A model generated the notes under the pieces. The model was given only the letters and a program-made list of their open reading frames with translations, had not been told where the DNA came from and made no database searches. Made by a program: the position numbers and the translations under genes. DNA of 41,637 nucleotides from a bacterium. GTDB lineage: Bacteria > Patescibacteriota > Saccharimonadia > Saccharimonadales > SZUA-47. Below are positions 21,488 through 30,165 of this stretch, piece after piece. Numbering within the stretch: the first letter of the stretch is position 1; each line of letters begins with the position of its first letter. The stretch spans positions 1 to 41,637 of the forward strand of contig JAUIKH010000005.1 of NCBI GenBank assembly GCA_030430915.1, read 5' to 3'.

Positions 21488-22939
21488 ATGTCATTTGAGT
21501 TAGAACACACAGATATTTCTCCAGAATCGAGGGTCGATAGATTTGGAGTGGTTTTAGCTAGAGAGATGTTTAATAGAAACGCTATAGAAAAGCGTGCACA
21601 GGAATTAATAGAAAACTCTGAAGATATTAAAAACTCAGAAATTGAAAATGAAATCTATAATAATGCAGCAACAGGGTTATTTGAAAAAATTACAGCAGCT
21701 GGTCATTTAAGTCACATTGAATTTGAAGGCGATCAAGAAGAAATTCACGAAGCAACAATAAAAAGGCTGCTGAATGGGAGGCTGGAAAATACTCCCGACT
21801 GGGAGAATCATAGGAATTTTGCCGAAATATGCGAGGAGTTAACAGTATACGAAACGTTTAAAAAAATAAAAACAGGTGAATTACCTGCTGACACTATGAT
21901 AGTAACTCACAGTAATTTGCCTGATGAAAATGTTGATGAAGAAGAAAAAATACATGTAGGCTATAGAACTTTGAATGCAAAGGGTATGTTAAGAACCTAT
22001 AGCTTCAACCAAAATGAAAACGGTGAATGGGTTAGAATTCTTGAACAAGTTTCTAGAAGTAACAGCGATGACAACAGTACGAGAGACTGGTTCAATTCTC
22101 ATGCATCGGCAGTACCGATAACTTCAACTGGGGCACTGAGTGAGCAGGTAATTGTGTCATCTAAAAGATTACCTAACGGAGTAGTTAGTCTAGTGGAAGA
22201 ACTAGATGGTCCAGATAGATTATATGGTGAATCAGAAGCAGAACTAATCGAAAACAATAGACCGGACTATTCTGTCTTAAGAGAAGTCTCAGCTGAGCGT
22301 GAAAATACGCTAGGCGTTTATATAAATGAAATTAATCAATACGACACAGAGTTAAAGCAAAAGCAGGAAATTGGAGAAATTAGTTACGCTGTTAGGTTAA
22401 ATAAATTTGATAAAAAAATAAATGAAATTAATATGAGAATATTATTGCTCGCACCACAGTATACAAAAGATACTTATGGCAAAGCTTCTGTACAAAATAT
22501 TGAAGCTGCGTCTATTGCCTTTTATCAGGGGGATCATTTACTTGCTCAAAGAGAGCTTGAACAAGGCCATAGAGTTAGAAATAAGAAAGCTAGTGTTGGT
22601 TGTGGTGGTTCAGGTAAGGCAGACAGTGACTCGGACTTTGATATTGATTCAAAAATAAATCCATTCGAACAAGCCGTAGAAAAGGCTAGTGAGGATAAGG
22701 AAGATTGGAAATGGTCTAAAGGCGTTTGTCAGGTAAAGTCGTGCTCATCAAGACCAGGCCAAACAGAAGTTGGACCTTGTAGTGTATGTAAGAACTGTCA
22801 GAAAAAATTTGATGCAGGTGAAGACCCAACCAAAGAAGCTGATTACACGCCATCTGAGGGCAGGGAAAAATCAGGAGGATTAATGGTGTTTTTAAGTAAT
22901 GTTACTGTTGAAGGAAAGAATTTGAAGAAAGCAGCCTAG
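21488..22939 (+). CDS. Unknown B12-riboswitch-controlled protein with Cys-rich C-terminus
   Basis: 483 residues, soluble, acidic, without signal peptide. Residues 1-360 are predicted mainly helical with a mixed central part (VGYRTLNAKGMLRTYSFNQN, LPNGVVSLVEELDGPDRLYG). A linker VGCGGSGKADSDSDFD follows. The C-terminus (from about 413) has a Cys cluster, C-x4-C-x11-C-x2-C-x2-C, including CSVCKNCQKKFD, which looks like a metal or zinc ribbon. No catalytic family is recognised, and it does not resemble known B12-dependent enzymes or B12 transporters. Control by a cobalamin riboswitch and the 1-nt spacing to a NadD-like gene suggest a role in cobalamin- or nucleotide-linked metabolism. Confidence 0.8.
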   Translation: MSFELEHTDISPESRVDRFGVVLAREMFNRNAIEKRAQELIENSEDIKNSEIENEIYNNAATGLFEKITAAGHLSHIEFEGDQEEIHEATIKRLLNGRLENTPDWENHRNFAEICEELTVYETFKKIKTGELPADTMIVTHSNLPDENVDEEEKIHVGYRTLNAKGMLRTYSFNQNENGEWVRILEQVSRSNSDDNSTRDWFNSHASAVPITSTGALSEQVIVSSKRLPNGVVSLVEELDGPDRLYGESEAELIENNRPDYSVLREVSAERENTLGVYINEINQYDTELKQKQEIGEISYAVRLNKFDKKINEINMRILLLAPQYTKDTYGKASVQNIEAASIAFYQGDHLLAQRELEQGHRVRNKKASVGCGGSGKADSDSDFDIDSKINPFEQAVEKASEDKEDWKWSKGVCQVKSCSSRPGQTEVGPCSVCKNCQKKFDAGEDPTKEADYTPSEGREKSGGLMVFLSNVTVEGKNLKKAA

Positions 22940-22940
22940 A

Positions 22941-23513
22941 ATGATTAAAAATATCGGCATTTTTGCTGGGTCATTTGATCCGATTCATGATGGCCATATA
23001 GAGATGGCTAAATCAGCACTACATAATATTGATTTAGATAAGTTGTATTTCATGGTTGAAGAAAAGTCATGGAGCCGCAAAAAAGCAGTAAGTAAGGAGC
23101 ATAGAGAGAATATGGTTAAAGTTGCGACAAAATCGCAAGATAAACTAGATATTCTAAGCTTAGAAGATGAAAAATTTAGCATAGAGCATACGCTACCAAA
23201 ACTTGAAAAAAGATTTAGAGGTAATAATCTGTTTTTTATCTTGGGATCAGACGTATTTATCAAGATGTCAGAAGAAACTTGGCCTACTATAGAAAATCTT
23301 ACCAAACACTATTTGGTTGTATTTGAGCGTAAATCGGTCAATGAACGAGAAATATCAGAACATAACAAAAGCCTAGGGTTCATGTTGGCAATATTACCAT
23401 CGCCTATGCCGGATCATTCTTCTACCGATGTCAGACTAGATTTAGAAAATAGACATCTATGGCTACCTAAAGAAGTTGAAGAATATATAAAGAATAATAA
23501 TCTGTACAGCTAA
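22941..23513 (+). CDS. nadD: Nicotinate-nucleotide adenylyltransferase-like protein
   Basis: 190 residues, the usual NadD size. NadD adenylates nicotinate mononucleotide in NAD synthesis. The nucleotidyltransferase core motif GIFAGSFDPIHDGHIEMA is at the N-terminus, a central FFILGSDVFIKM matches the NadD LGxDxxxxl region, and the C-terminal DHSSTDVRLDL matches the SSTxIR motif. Other members of the cytidylyltransferase superfamily (for example PPAT) differ at this last motif. It starts 1 nt after the riboswitch-controlled gene, so its expression is probably under the same B12 control. It converges on the antiporter gene with 12 bases between stop codons. Confidence 0.82.
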   Translation: MIKNIGIFAGSFDPIHDGHIEMAKSALHNIDLDKLYFMVEEKSWSRKKAVSKEHRENMVKVATKSQDKLDILSLEDEKFSIEHTLPKLEKRFRGNNLFFILGSDVFIKMSEETWPTIENLTKHYLVVFERKSVNEREISEHNKSLGFMLAILPSPMPDHSSTDVRLDLENRHLWLPKEVEEYIKNNNLYS

Positions 23514-23525
23514 ACCAACCGGCTT

Positions 23526-25226
23526 TTAAGCGTCGTTTTCTTTCTCTTCATTAAAGTGTGATTGTAAGTAAGCTAGATGTTTATCTCTAAATTTTCTGAA
23601 CTCAGACTTTTTCAAACCATTTTTCTTAATGAATGCGCCTATTTTTTCACTTCCAATGTAATGAGGCAACATTACATAACCAGCACCAATTTCATAAAGT
23701 TCTGCTGCTTCATTAATACTGTCTGCATGGCAGATCACCACGGCTTTTTCATTAACTTGTTCAATTGTGCGAAGTAGAAACTTAGTTGTTTCAAAGTCTG
23801 TAACGACAGAAACAATTAATTTAACATGGTTAATCCCAGCTTCTTCCAGCAGCTCTAGGTCTGTCATATCACCGTACAGATAATTTATTCCAGAAGTTTC
23901 TAGATGATCAATTACTTCAGGATCGTAATCAATAACTGCAAAGTTTTTCTTTAATTTTTGAAATACTTTAATAAATTCTAATCCACCTTTTTTATAACCG
24001 AAAAGCAACATTTCGTTAAAATGCTGTTTCTTGTTTTCTGGTTTGGTTTTTCGGCGCTCGAATACATCTAGATTTTTTTCAAATACAACATATAGTTTTT
24101 CATCATAGAGAATTATGTATGATGAAACAGCAATCGTAATCAGTCCAACTACCGTCATAAGTGAAAGAGTTTCAGATGATATTTGTCCTGATTTGTTAGC
24201 GAGTAGTAGCATTACAAGAGAGAACTCACTGATCTGAGCTACAGCTAATGAGGTTTTAAAACTAGTTTTTTTTGTATAGCCTAATAAGCCCATAATAGTC
24301 ATGACAATTATTGGATTACCAATAATGACAAATGCAGATAAGACAAGTGCTATTGGTAGGACTTCAACTATGTTGCTTAAATCTAGTTGTGATCCTAGCA
24401 CAACAAAGAACAGAACGATAAAGAAATCCCGTAGTGGTTTAAGTCTTGAAGCTGCTTCTTGAGCGTAGCTGAATTGGGATAGTGCAATACCTGCAGCTAA
24501 AGCACCAACTTCTAGTGAGAAGCCAGACTGTTTAAAAATAGCACCTATACCTAGCCCCCATGCGATGGAAAAAAGAAATAAAAGTTCTTGTGAACCTGAA
24601 ATGGTTTTGGTGAAAAGGGGCAGTAAGTATTTAGTAAAAATATAAAGTAGAAATACTACTGATAATCCTTTAAGACTTAACTCAATTAGATCTTCGGCGT
24701 TAAGGCCGCCACTTCCGTTTGCGCTGACAAAAAGTAACGCAAAGGTGGCAATAATGTCTTGGACTAACAAGAATCCAGTAGCTATCTTGGCGTGTAGCCT
24801 GGTCTGCTCTTTTTTATCGCTTAGAAGTTTAAGAATAATAATTGTGCTAGAAAAAGCTAAGCCTAAAGCTACATAAAAAGTTGCCGTAGTGCTTAAGTCT
24901 GTTAGAGCAGAGACTAACAAATAACCGAAGAACGTCGTAAATATAACTTGACCCACACCTGTTAATACTGCTACACGTCCTACTTCTTTAATGACTCTTG
25001 GGTTCAAGCCTAGCCCAACTAAAAACAGCAGTAGAGCTATCCCCATATCAGAAAAAATTGTCAAAGTTTCATTATCTGTAACTAAGTTAAATACAGTAGG
25101 ACCAACAATTAAGCCAGTGATAATATGCCCAATTATTAAAGGTTGACGCAAGATACGCATCAATAGTGCTATACCTGTGCCGATGGCTATTATTAAGCTT
25201 AGTTCAATAAATAGTGTATGTTCCAT
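23526..25226 (-). CDS. KefB-type cation:proton antiporter with TrkA-N domain
   Basis: 566 residues. The first 380 hold about twelve hydrophobic helices of the CPA2 family: PLIIGHIITGLIVGP, ALLLFLVGLGLNPR (typical for KefB/GerN-type), LALGLAFSSTIIILKLL and EVGALAAGIALSQ. The C-terminal 180 residues form a TrkA-N/RCK-like Rossmann domain: NEMLLFGYKKGGLEF, FAVIDYDPEVIDHLE, YLYGDMTDLELLEEAGI. Such transporters exchange K+ or Na+ for protons and are gated by nucleotides or redox molecules bound to this domain. The nucleotide loop is GYKKGG rather than GxGxxG. No glutathione-linked KefF partner is present. Confidence 0.9.
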   Translation of the reverse strand: MEHTLFIELSLIIAIGTGIALLMRILRQPLIIGHIITGLIVGPTVFNLVTDNETLTIFSDMGIALLLFLVGLGLNPRVIKEVGRVAVLTGVGQVIFTTFFGYLLVSALTDLSTTATFYVALGLAFSSTIIILKLLSDKKEQTRLHAKIATGFLLVQDIIATFALLFVSANGSGGLNAEDLIELSLKGLSVVFLLYIFTKYLLPLFTKTISGSQELLFLFSIAWGLGIGAIFKQSGFSLEVGALAAGIALSQFSYAQEAASRLKPLRDFFIVLFFVVLGSQLDLSNIVEVLPIALVLSAFVIIGNPIIVMTIMGLLGYTKKTSFKTSLAVAQISEFSLVMLLLANKSGQISSETLSLMTVVGLITIAVSSYIILYDEKLYVVFEKNLDVFERRKTKPENKKQHFNEMLLFGYKKGGLEFIKVFQKLKKNFAVIDYDPEVIDHLETSGINYLYGDMTDLELLEEAGINHVKLIVSVVTDFETTKFLLRTIEQVNEKAVVICHADSINEAAELYEIGAGYVMLPHYIGSEKIGAFIKKNGLKKSEFRKFRDKHLAYLQSHFNEEKENDA

Positions 25227-25281
25227 ATTTTTGTTATTGTGCTTATTCTTATATCTTATATTACTGTAGTGAAATTATCAA

Positions 25282-25310
25282 TTGACATTAAATTATGCTT
25301 AAGCTATTGT
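25282..25310 (+). promoter_or_regulatory. Strong sigma-70-type promoter of an orphan transcript
   Basis: A perfect TTGACA -35 box (25282-25287) is followed after 17 bases by TATTGT (25305-25310) and an overlapping TATAAA. This is one of the two perfect -35 boxes seen in the window. Confidence 0.7.
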
Positions 25311-25326
25311 ATAAATACTTCTTGAT

Positions 25327-25442
25327 AGTTTTGGGAGCAAAACTCTATAGAAAGATAAAAATTAAACAAAACAAAAGAATTCAATATGCTGTAGCGTGTA
25401 AGTCAGCGTGCTACTCAAGGTGTTGAATTAAAGGAGACAAAT
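25327..25442 (+). other. Structured leader of the 30-codon gene
   Basis: Two hairpins: AGTTTT/AAAACT (25327-25332, 25339-25344), and a compound stem AATTCAA/TTGAATT (25378-25384, 25423-25429) enclosing GTAGC/GCTAC (25391-25395, 25410-25414). The outer stem ends right at the ribosome site AAGGAG (25431-25436). This leader is about 120 nt and matches no riboswitch that I recognise. Confidence 0.5.
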
Positions 25443-25535
25443 ATGTCAGTTAAAGTAAAAGTATATCCTTCAGTAGAGAGCAGGATAGAAGTTACTGTTA
25501 GACGTCCTAAGTGGCAGACGTTTCTAACTTACTAA
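25443..25535 (+). CDS. 30-residue basic peptide in an orphan transcript
   Basis: The frame MSVKVKVYPSVESRIEVTV continues to RRPKWQTFLTY and ends TAA. It has an ideal ribosome site (AAGGAG, 6 nt before ATG), a strong promoter and a structured leader. The peptide is basic, alternates hydrophobic residues like beta strands, and has no membrane helix. GTTAG/ACGTC pair with GACGT/CTAAC near the stop (about 25498-25528), with T residues further down, which may terminate the transcript. Function unknown: possibly a small RNA- or ribosome-binding protein, or a leader whose RNA structure matters more than its peptide. It is flanked by two minus-strand genes and so has its own transcript. Confidence 0.6.
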   Translation: MSVKVKVYPSVESRIEVTVRRPKWQTFLTY

Positions 25536-25553
25536 TTTTTTTATATACAACAT

Positions 25554-26261
25554 TTATTGTTGATTTGTTGAATCAGATTCTTCGGGTTTTGCTTCTTCTT
25601 GGATGTTTTCGTTATTTTCTGTGCTGTCAGTTTGGTCGGAACTGCTCTTAATAGCTTCTTCAATAATCTTAGCAAATGCTTCTGGTGTGCTAATTTCAGA
25701 ATTATCGACTTTAACACCAGCAACTATGAAAGTTGGAGTACTTGATACATCATTATCTTTCCCAAGTTGGATGTCGGCGTTAATGGTAGCCAAAGTTGTG
25801 CTATCTGCTACGTCTGTCCTGTATTGCTCCATATTTAAGCCTAACTCTTCAGCGTATTCTTCAAAAATTTGAGATGGGTTTGTAACGCCAACGGCAGAAT
25901 TCCAGTTGTTTTGTCTTTGATAAAGCAAATCATGCATTTCCCAAAACTTACCTTGTTTAGCTGCTGCTTCTGCAGCTCTATGTGCAGCTTGAGCATTTCC
26001 ATGTATGTTTATTAACGGGAAGTGTCTGTATTCGAATCTTATTTGGTCTTTAAATTGCTCTTTTACTTGTGTCACAATTGGTGCATATTGACCGCAAGCA
26101 GGGCATTCAAAATCTCCATACTCTGTAACTGTAATAATTCCCTGTTCTTGACCATAGTAGTTATTTGAGGGTTCACCTGATGCACTATTATCTTTTCCTA
26201 GTATCACTGCTCCACCAATGATTGCAACTACTGCTAAAACAATCAGAATAATCTGTTTCAT
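25554..26261 (-). CDS. DsbA-like thiol:disulfide oxidoreductase, membrane-anchored
   Basis: 235 residues from the ATG at 26261, which has AAGGAG at good spacing; an earlier in-frame ATG lacks one. One N-terminal transmembrane helix (about 2-20) anchors an extracytoplasmic thioredoxin domain: ITVTEYGDFECPACGQYAPIV carries the CPAC redox centre, then FEYRHFPLINIHGNAQAAHRAAEAA (helical insertion typical of DsbA-like BdbD/DSBA_4 proteins), and the cis-Pro in SSTPTFIVAG. It forms or isomerises disulphides in exported proteins. The C-terminus is a long acidic Ser/Glu tail. It may act on Cys-containing surface proteins. Confidence 0.92.
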   Translation of the reverse strand: MKQIILIVLAVVAIIGGAVILGKDNSASGEPSNNYYGQEQGIITVTEYGDFECPACGQYAPIVTQVKEQFKDQIRFEYRHFPLINIHGNAQAAHRAAEAAAKQGKFWEMHDLLYQRQNNWNSAVGVTNPSQIFEEYAEELGLNMEQYRTDVADSTTLATINADIQLGKDNDVSSTPTFIVAGVKVDNSEISTPEAFAKIIEEAIKSSSDQTDSTENNENIQEEAKPEESDSTNQQ

Positions 26262-26358
26262 ATATAACTCCTTATTTGAATACATTGTATATTAGTCAGT
26301 CTGTATTTGGCTATAATCATTCTTGCGCTTATGTTCCCAATAAGACACAATAATAAGT

Positions 26359-27384
26359 ATGTCAGCATTTTTATTTCTGTTTCTTTTAATTCTTTTAATT
26401 GTTGTTTCTGCTCTATGTGCAGGAATTATTAATGGCATGTATTCTTTAAATCATTATCAGCTTCGAAGAAAAGCTCAATTAGGAGATAAAGATGCAAAAG
26501 TTGTTTATCCAATCCATGCTCTCAAATACCAATTATTACTTACGCTTTTAATCATTAATATAGCTTCCAATGCCACAATTGCGATCTTAATTGATAGTAA
26601 GACCAGTGGACTTATTGCTATTTTGTTTACTACTATTTTTATTCTTATTTTTGGTGAAATCATACCTATGATATATCTACGTAAGTACGTGATTTATATA
26701 ACCGCTAGAATTGCCCCGATTCTTAAAAAAATAGTAACAATTATGAGTCCTGTAACTAAGCCGGTAGCAAAAATACTAGAAGATTGGATAGGCAGTGAAT
26801 CACAGATTTTTTATAGTAAAGATGAGCTGCTAAAGATATTTGATGATAGCCATCTTTCAAAGGAAAGCAGCATTCCGAACAGTGACATAAAAATGCTAAA
26901 AAACGTTTTACGGTTTAGCGAAAAGAAAATAAGAGACGTAATGACACCAAGAAGAATGGTTAATCTTGTAGCCCAAGATGACGAGGTAGGTCCAATTCTA
27001 ATGGATGAGCTTCATAAGTCTGGTCATTCTAGATTTCCGGTAGTTGCTGATAACAAACATTCTAATTTTGTTGGTACGCTTTTCATTAGGGATTTGGTAG
27101 GTGAAACAGGCACAAAAAAAGTAAAAGGTTTAATGTCAAAAGACGTTAAGTATATCCACGAAGAAGAATCGCTAGAGCATGCTCTAAAGACGTTTCTAAA
27201 GACACGACATCATTTGTTTGTGGTTGTAAATAACTTCGAAGAATTTGTAGGGGTAATTAGTATAGAAGATGCACTAGAAGAAGTAATAGGTAAAGAAATA
27301 GTTGATGAATTTGATAAGCATGATGATCTACGCGCAGTAGCAAAAAGTATAGCTGAAAAAGAAGCCAAAAGTCGTAAAAATTAA
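26359..27384 (+). CDS. CNNM/CorC-type membrane protein with CBS pair
   Basis: 341 residues. Three to four N-terminal helices (about 3-28, 58-80, 84-110) form a CNNM/DUF21 domain with ILIFGEIIPMIYLRKY, and two CBS domains occupy residues about 185-320: IRDVMTPRRMVNLVAQDDEV, SGHSRFPVVADN, FVGTLFIRDLV, and LFVVVNNFEEFVGVISIEDALEEVIG. These proteins are linked to Mg2+/Co2+ efflux and were once called hemolysins; the C-terminal CorC_HlyC domain is absent here, as in short forms. The start region lacks a Shine-Dalgarno, and TATAAT lies about 40 bases upstream. Confidence 0.88.
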   Translation: MSAFLFLFLLILLIVVSALCAGIINGMYSLNHYQLRRKAQLGDKDAKVVYPIHALKYQLLLTLLIINIASNATIAILIDSKTSGLIAILFTTIFILIFGEIIPMIYLRKYVIYITARIAPILKKIVTIMSPVTKPVAKILEDWIGSESQIFYSKDELLKIFDDSHLSKESSIPNSDIKMLKNVLRFSEKKIRDVMTPRRMVNLVAQDDEVGPILMDELHKSGHSRFPVVADNKHSNFVGTLFIRDLVGETGTKKVKGLMSKDVKYIHEEESLEHALKTFLKTRHHLFVVVNNFEEFVGVISIEDALEEVIGKEIVDEFDKHDDLRAVAKSIAEKEAKSRKN

Positions 27385-27487
27385 AAGTTCACTAATATAA
27401 AGTCCAAAACTAAAGAAGATGGTATAATTACCCCTGAGTATAAACAGTTGGTCTTGACTAATTGTTAATAAACAACAAAGGAGAATT

Positions 27488-29245
27488 GTGAGTAGAGTTC
27501 TAGCATCAAAAACCACCGAAAAAGTCGGCAAGAAAACCGTAGTTAAAGGATGGGTTAATTCGCGTCGTGACCATGGCGGATTATTGTTTATTGATTTGCG
27601 TGATCATAGCGGGATTGTGCAGCTAACCGTAAGGGCCGATTCAGAGGTTTTCGAGTTAGCAGAGAGCTTGAGAGATGAATTTGTGATTGAAGCCGAGGGC
27701 ATTATTGAGAAACGAGATGAAGAGCTAAAGAATCCAAACATTCCCACAGGAGAAGTAGAGTTAGTTGTATCAAAATTGAGAATATTAAACAAAAGCGCTC
27801 CTTTACCATTTCAGATAGATACTACTCAGAATATTTCAGAAGAACACAGACTAAAATATCGTTATCTTGATTTACGCCGAGAAAAAATGCAGACGATGCT
27901 TAGAAATCGAGCGGAATATTATGAGTATATTAGAAATTATATGCAGAATGAGGAGTTCATCGAGGTAGCTACACCAATACTTGCAAACTCAAGTCCTGAA
28001 GGAGCAAGGGACTTTTTGGTTCCATCAAGAGTTCATCCTGGCAAATTCTACGCTTTACCCCAAGCCCCTCAACAATTTAAACAGCTGTTGATGGTGGGCG
28101 GGGTTTCTCGCTACTATCAAATAGCAACGTGCTTCAGAGACGAGGACCCAAGGGCTGACAGACTATACGGTGATTTTTATCAGCTAGATCTTGAGATGTC
28201 ATTTGTTGAAGATGGTGAAGAGGTACGAACATGCGTTGAACCATTAATAAAAAACTTGGTTACAGATTTTGCCAATAAAAAGCTCAAATTTGAAGAAGTG
28301 CCAAGACTAACATACAAAGAAGCTATGAATCGATTTGGTAGTGATAAGCCTGACATGAGGTTCGATATTGAACTACGGGATTTAACAGAAGAACTTAAAA
28401 ACTGTGGATTTGGAGTGTTTTCAAAGGCAATAGAAGCAGGTGGTTCTGTCAAAGCTATTTGTGTATCAGAAAATTTCAGCCGTTCTCAGATAGATAAGCT
28501 AACAGAAATGGCAAAATCTGAAGGTGCAGGAGGGTTACCGTACATGACGGTAGAGGGCGGTAAAGCTGTTTCGTCTATTGCTAAATTTTTTAGCCCTGAA
28601 GATTTAGAGACAATCGTAAAAAAGACTGACGCAAAAGACGGAGACACAATATTATTTGGGTCAGATAAGCTGGAAAAAGTTAACAAGGTTCTAGGCAGTC
28701 TACGCAGTTATTTGGGGGATGAGCTTGGCCTAAAAGATTCTAATGAAGTTGCTTTGGCTTGGGTTATAGATTTTCCATTTTATGAACTTGATGAAAAAAC
28801 AAATAAGGTAGATTTTGGGCACAATCCGTTTTCAATGCCAAAAGGTGGGGTAAAAATTTTGGAATCCGAAAATAAGCTAGAAATTGTTGCCGATCAGTAT
28901 GACATGGTTATGAATGGTTATGAAATATGTTCCGGTGCTGTTAGAAACCACAACCCAGATGTCATGTACAAAGTTTTTGATGTGTTAGGGTACGATAAAA
29001 AATATGTGGAAGATAAATTTGGTGCATTATTGAATGCCTTTAAATATGGAGCTCCACCTCATGCTGGAGCTGCCTTTGGCCTAGATAGAATATTTATGGT
29101 TTTGATGGGAGAGGAAAACATAAGAGAAATTGTTGCGTTTCCAAAAAATGGTTCCGGCGTAGACGTAATGATGAATTCTCCAAGTAAAGTTGACGAATCT
29201 CAACTTGACGAACTGTCTATCGAAGTAAAAGAATTAGAAAATTAA
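27488..29245 (+). CDS. aspS: Aspartyl-tRNA synthetase
   Basis: 585 residues, the normal bacterial length. It charges tRNA-Asp with aspartate. The N-terminal anticodon-binding OB fold contains VVKGWVNSRRDHGGLLFIDLRD. The class II core shows YRYLDLRR, PEGARDFLVPSR, PQAPQQFKQLLMV, motif 2 FRDEDPRADR followed by YQLDLEMSF (about residue 216), a bacterial GAD insertion, and motif 3 GAAFGLDRIFMVLMG (about 531). At motif 2 the usual RADRQPEFTQ is RADRLYGDFYQ here. GTG is the start, 5 nt after AAAGGAG. The next gene begins 5 nt after its stop. Confidence 0.96.
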   Translation: MSRVLASKTTEKVGKKTVVKGWVNSRRDHGGLLFIDLRDHSGIVQLTVRADSEVFELAESLRDEFVIEAEGIIEKRDEELKNPNIPTGEVELVVSKLRILNKSAPLPFQIDTTQNISEEHRLKYRYLDLRREKMQTMLRNRAEYYEYIRNYMQNEEFIEVATPILANSSPEGARDFLVPSRVHPGKFYALPQAPQQFKQLLMVGGVSRYYQIATCFRDEDPRADRLYGDFYQLDLEMSFVEDGEEVRTCVEPLIKNLVTDFANKKLKFEEVPRLTYKEAMNRFGSDKPDMRFDIELRDLTEELKNCGFGVFSKAIEAGGSVKAICVSENFSRSQIDKLTEMAKSEGAGGLPYMTVEGGKAVSSIAKFFSPEDLETIVKKTDAKDGDTILFGSDKLEKVNKVLGSLRSYLGDELGLKDSNEVALAWVIDFPFYELDEKTNKVDFGHNPFSMPKGGVKILESENKLEIVADQYDMVMNGYEICSGAVRNHNPDVMYKVFDVLGYDKKYVEDKFGALLNAFKYGAPPHAGAAFGLDRIFMVLMGEENIREIVAFPKNGSGVDVMMNSPSKVDESQLDELSIEVKELEN

Positions 29246-29250
29246 TTTTA

Positions 29251-30090
29251 ATGAACTTTGGAGTAATCACAGACACTCAATATGCAGATATTCCAGATTT
29301 TAAACTAGATAAGCATGATAGAAGATACAGACTTTCAATTAAAAAACTTCAAGAAGCAATTATTGAGTTCAACAAGCATGAACTAGATTTTGTTATAAAC
29401 CTAGGTGATTTAATTGATCAAAAATTTGAAAGTTTCGATGATATTTTACCAGTTTTTAAAAATCTAAAAGCGCCCGTCTGGCATGTACTTGGTAATCATG
29501 ATTTTGATTCGGGTGATCGTGAACTACATACTAGATTACCCCTTAAGTTAGTGACAGATAAGTTAGGACTTAATTCAAACTATTACAGTAAAAGCTCAGG
29601 AGACTGGACATTTATAATGCTCGATTCAAACGAAGTAGGGGTTATTGAGGGTCCCAACGACTCTAAAGAATTTTTATACGGAGAAAGGGTGCTTAATAAA
29701 CTAAAAGAAGAAAATATCTATAATTCTAAACCCTGGAACGGAAGTTTAGGAGAGAAGCAAATTAGTTGGCTAAAGGAAGTATTGAGTAGTGCTGAAAAGG
29801 CTGGGCAGCAAGTAATTGTTTTTGCGCACCATAGTTTGTATCCTAAGCATCGAGAAAATATGCTTTTTCCAAAAAAAATAATAAACGAGCTGGAAAATCA
29901 TAAAAATGTAGCCGTATTTATGAATGGGCACAATCATAATGGCGACTATGGGATAAAAAACGGTATTCACTTTGTAACATTTCGAGGTATGGTGGATACT
30001 GCCAAAAATTCTTTTGCAATTGTAGAATTAAGCAAGAAAATAAAAATTTCAGGTTTTGGACGTGAAACCAGTAGAGTCTTGGAAATATAG
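29251..30090 (+). CDS. Calcineurin-like metallophosphoesterase (ADPRibase-Mn type)
   Basis: 279 residues, cytoplasmic. The metallophosphoesterase blocks are complete: GVITDTQYAD (D-x-H-like first site, with Gln replacing His as in the ADP-ribose/CDP-alcohol diphosphatase branch), INLGDLIDQ, WHVLGNHDFDSGDRE, VFAHHSLYPKHREN and MNGHNHNGDYG. Family members with DTQYAD and this loop hydrolyse ADP-ribose, CDP-choline or similar nucleotide diphosphates with Mn2+. It begins 5 nt after aspS and is probably co-transcribed with it. Confidence 0.88.
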   Translation: MNFGVITDTQYADIPDFKLDKHDRRYRLSIKKLQEAIIEFNKHELDFVINLGDLIDQKFESFDDILPVFKNLKAPVWHVLGNHDFDSGDRELHTRLPLKLVTDKLGLNSNYYSKSSGDWTFIMLDSNEVGVIEGPNDSKEFLYGERVLNKLKEENIYNSKPWNGSLGEKQISWLKEVLSSAEKAGQQVIVFAHHSLYPKHRENMLFPKKIINELENHKNVAVFMNGHNHNGDYGIKNGIHFVTFRGMVDTAKNSFAIVELSKKIKISGFGRETSRVLEI

Positions 30091-30165
30091 ACATTGCAGA
30101 AATTAGACTAAATCTAAAGAAAATTATTTTCTCAAACCATAATCGAAATAGTGTAAAATATTAAT

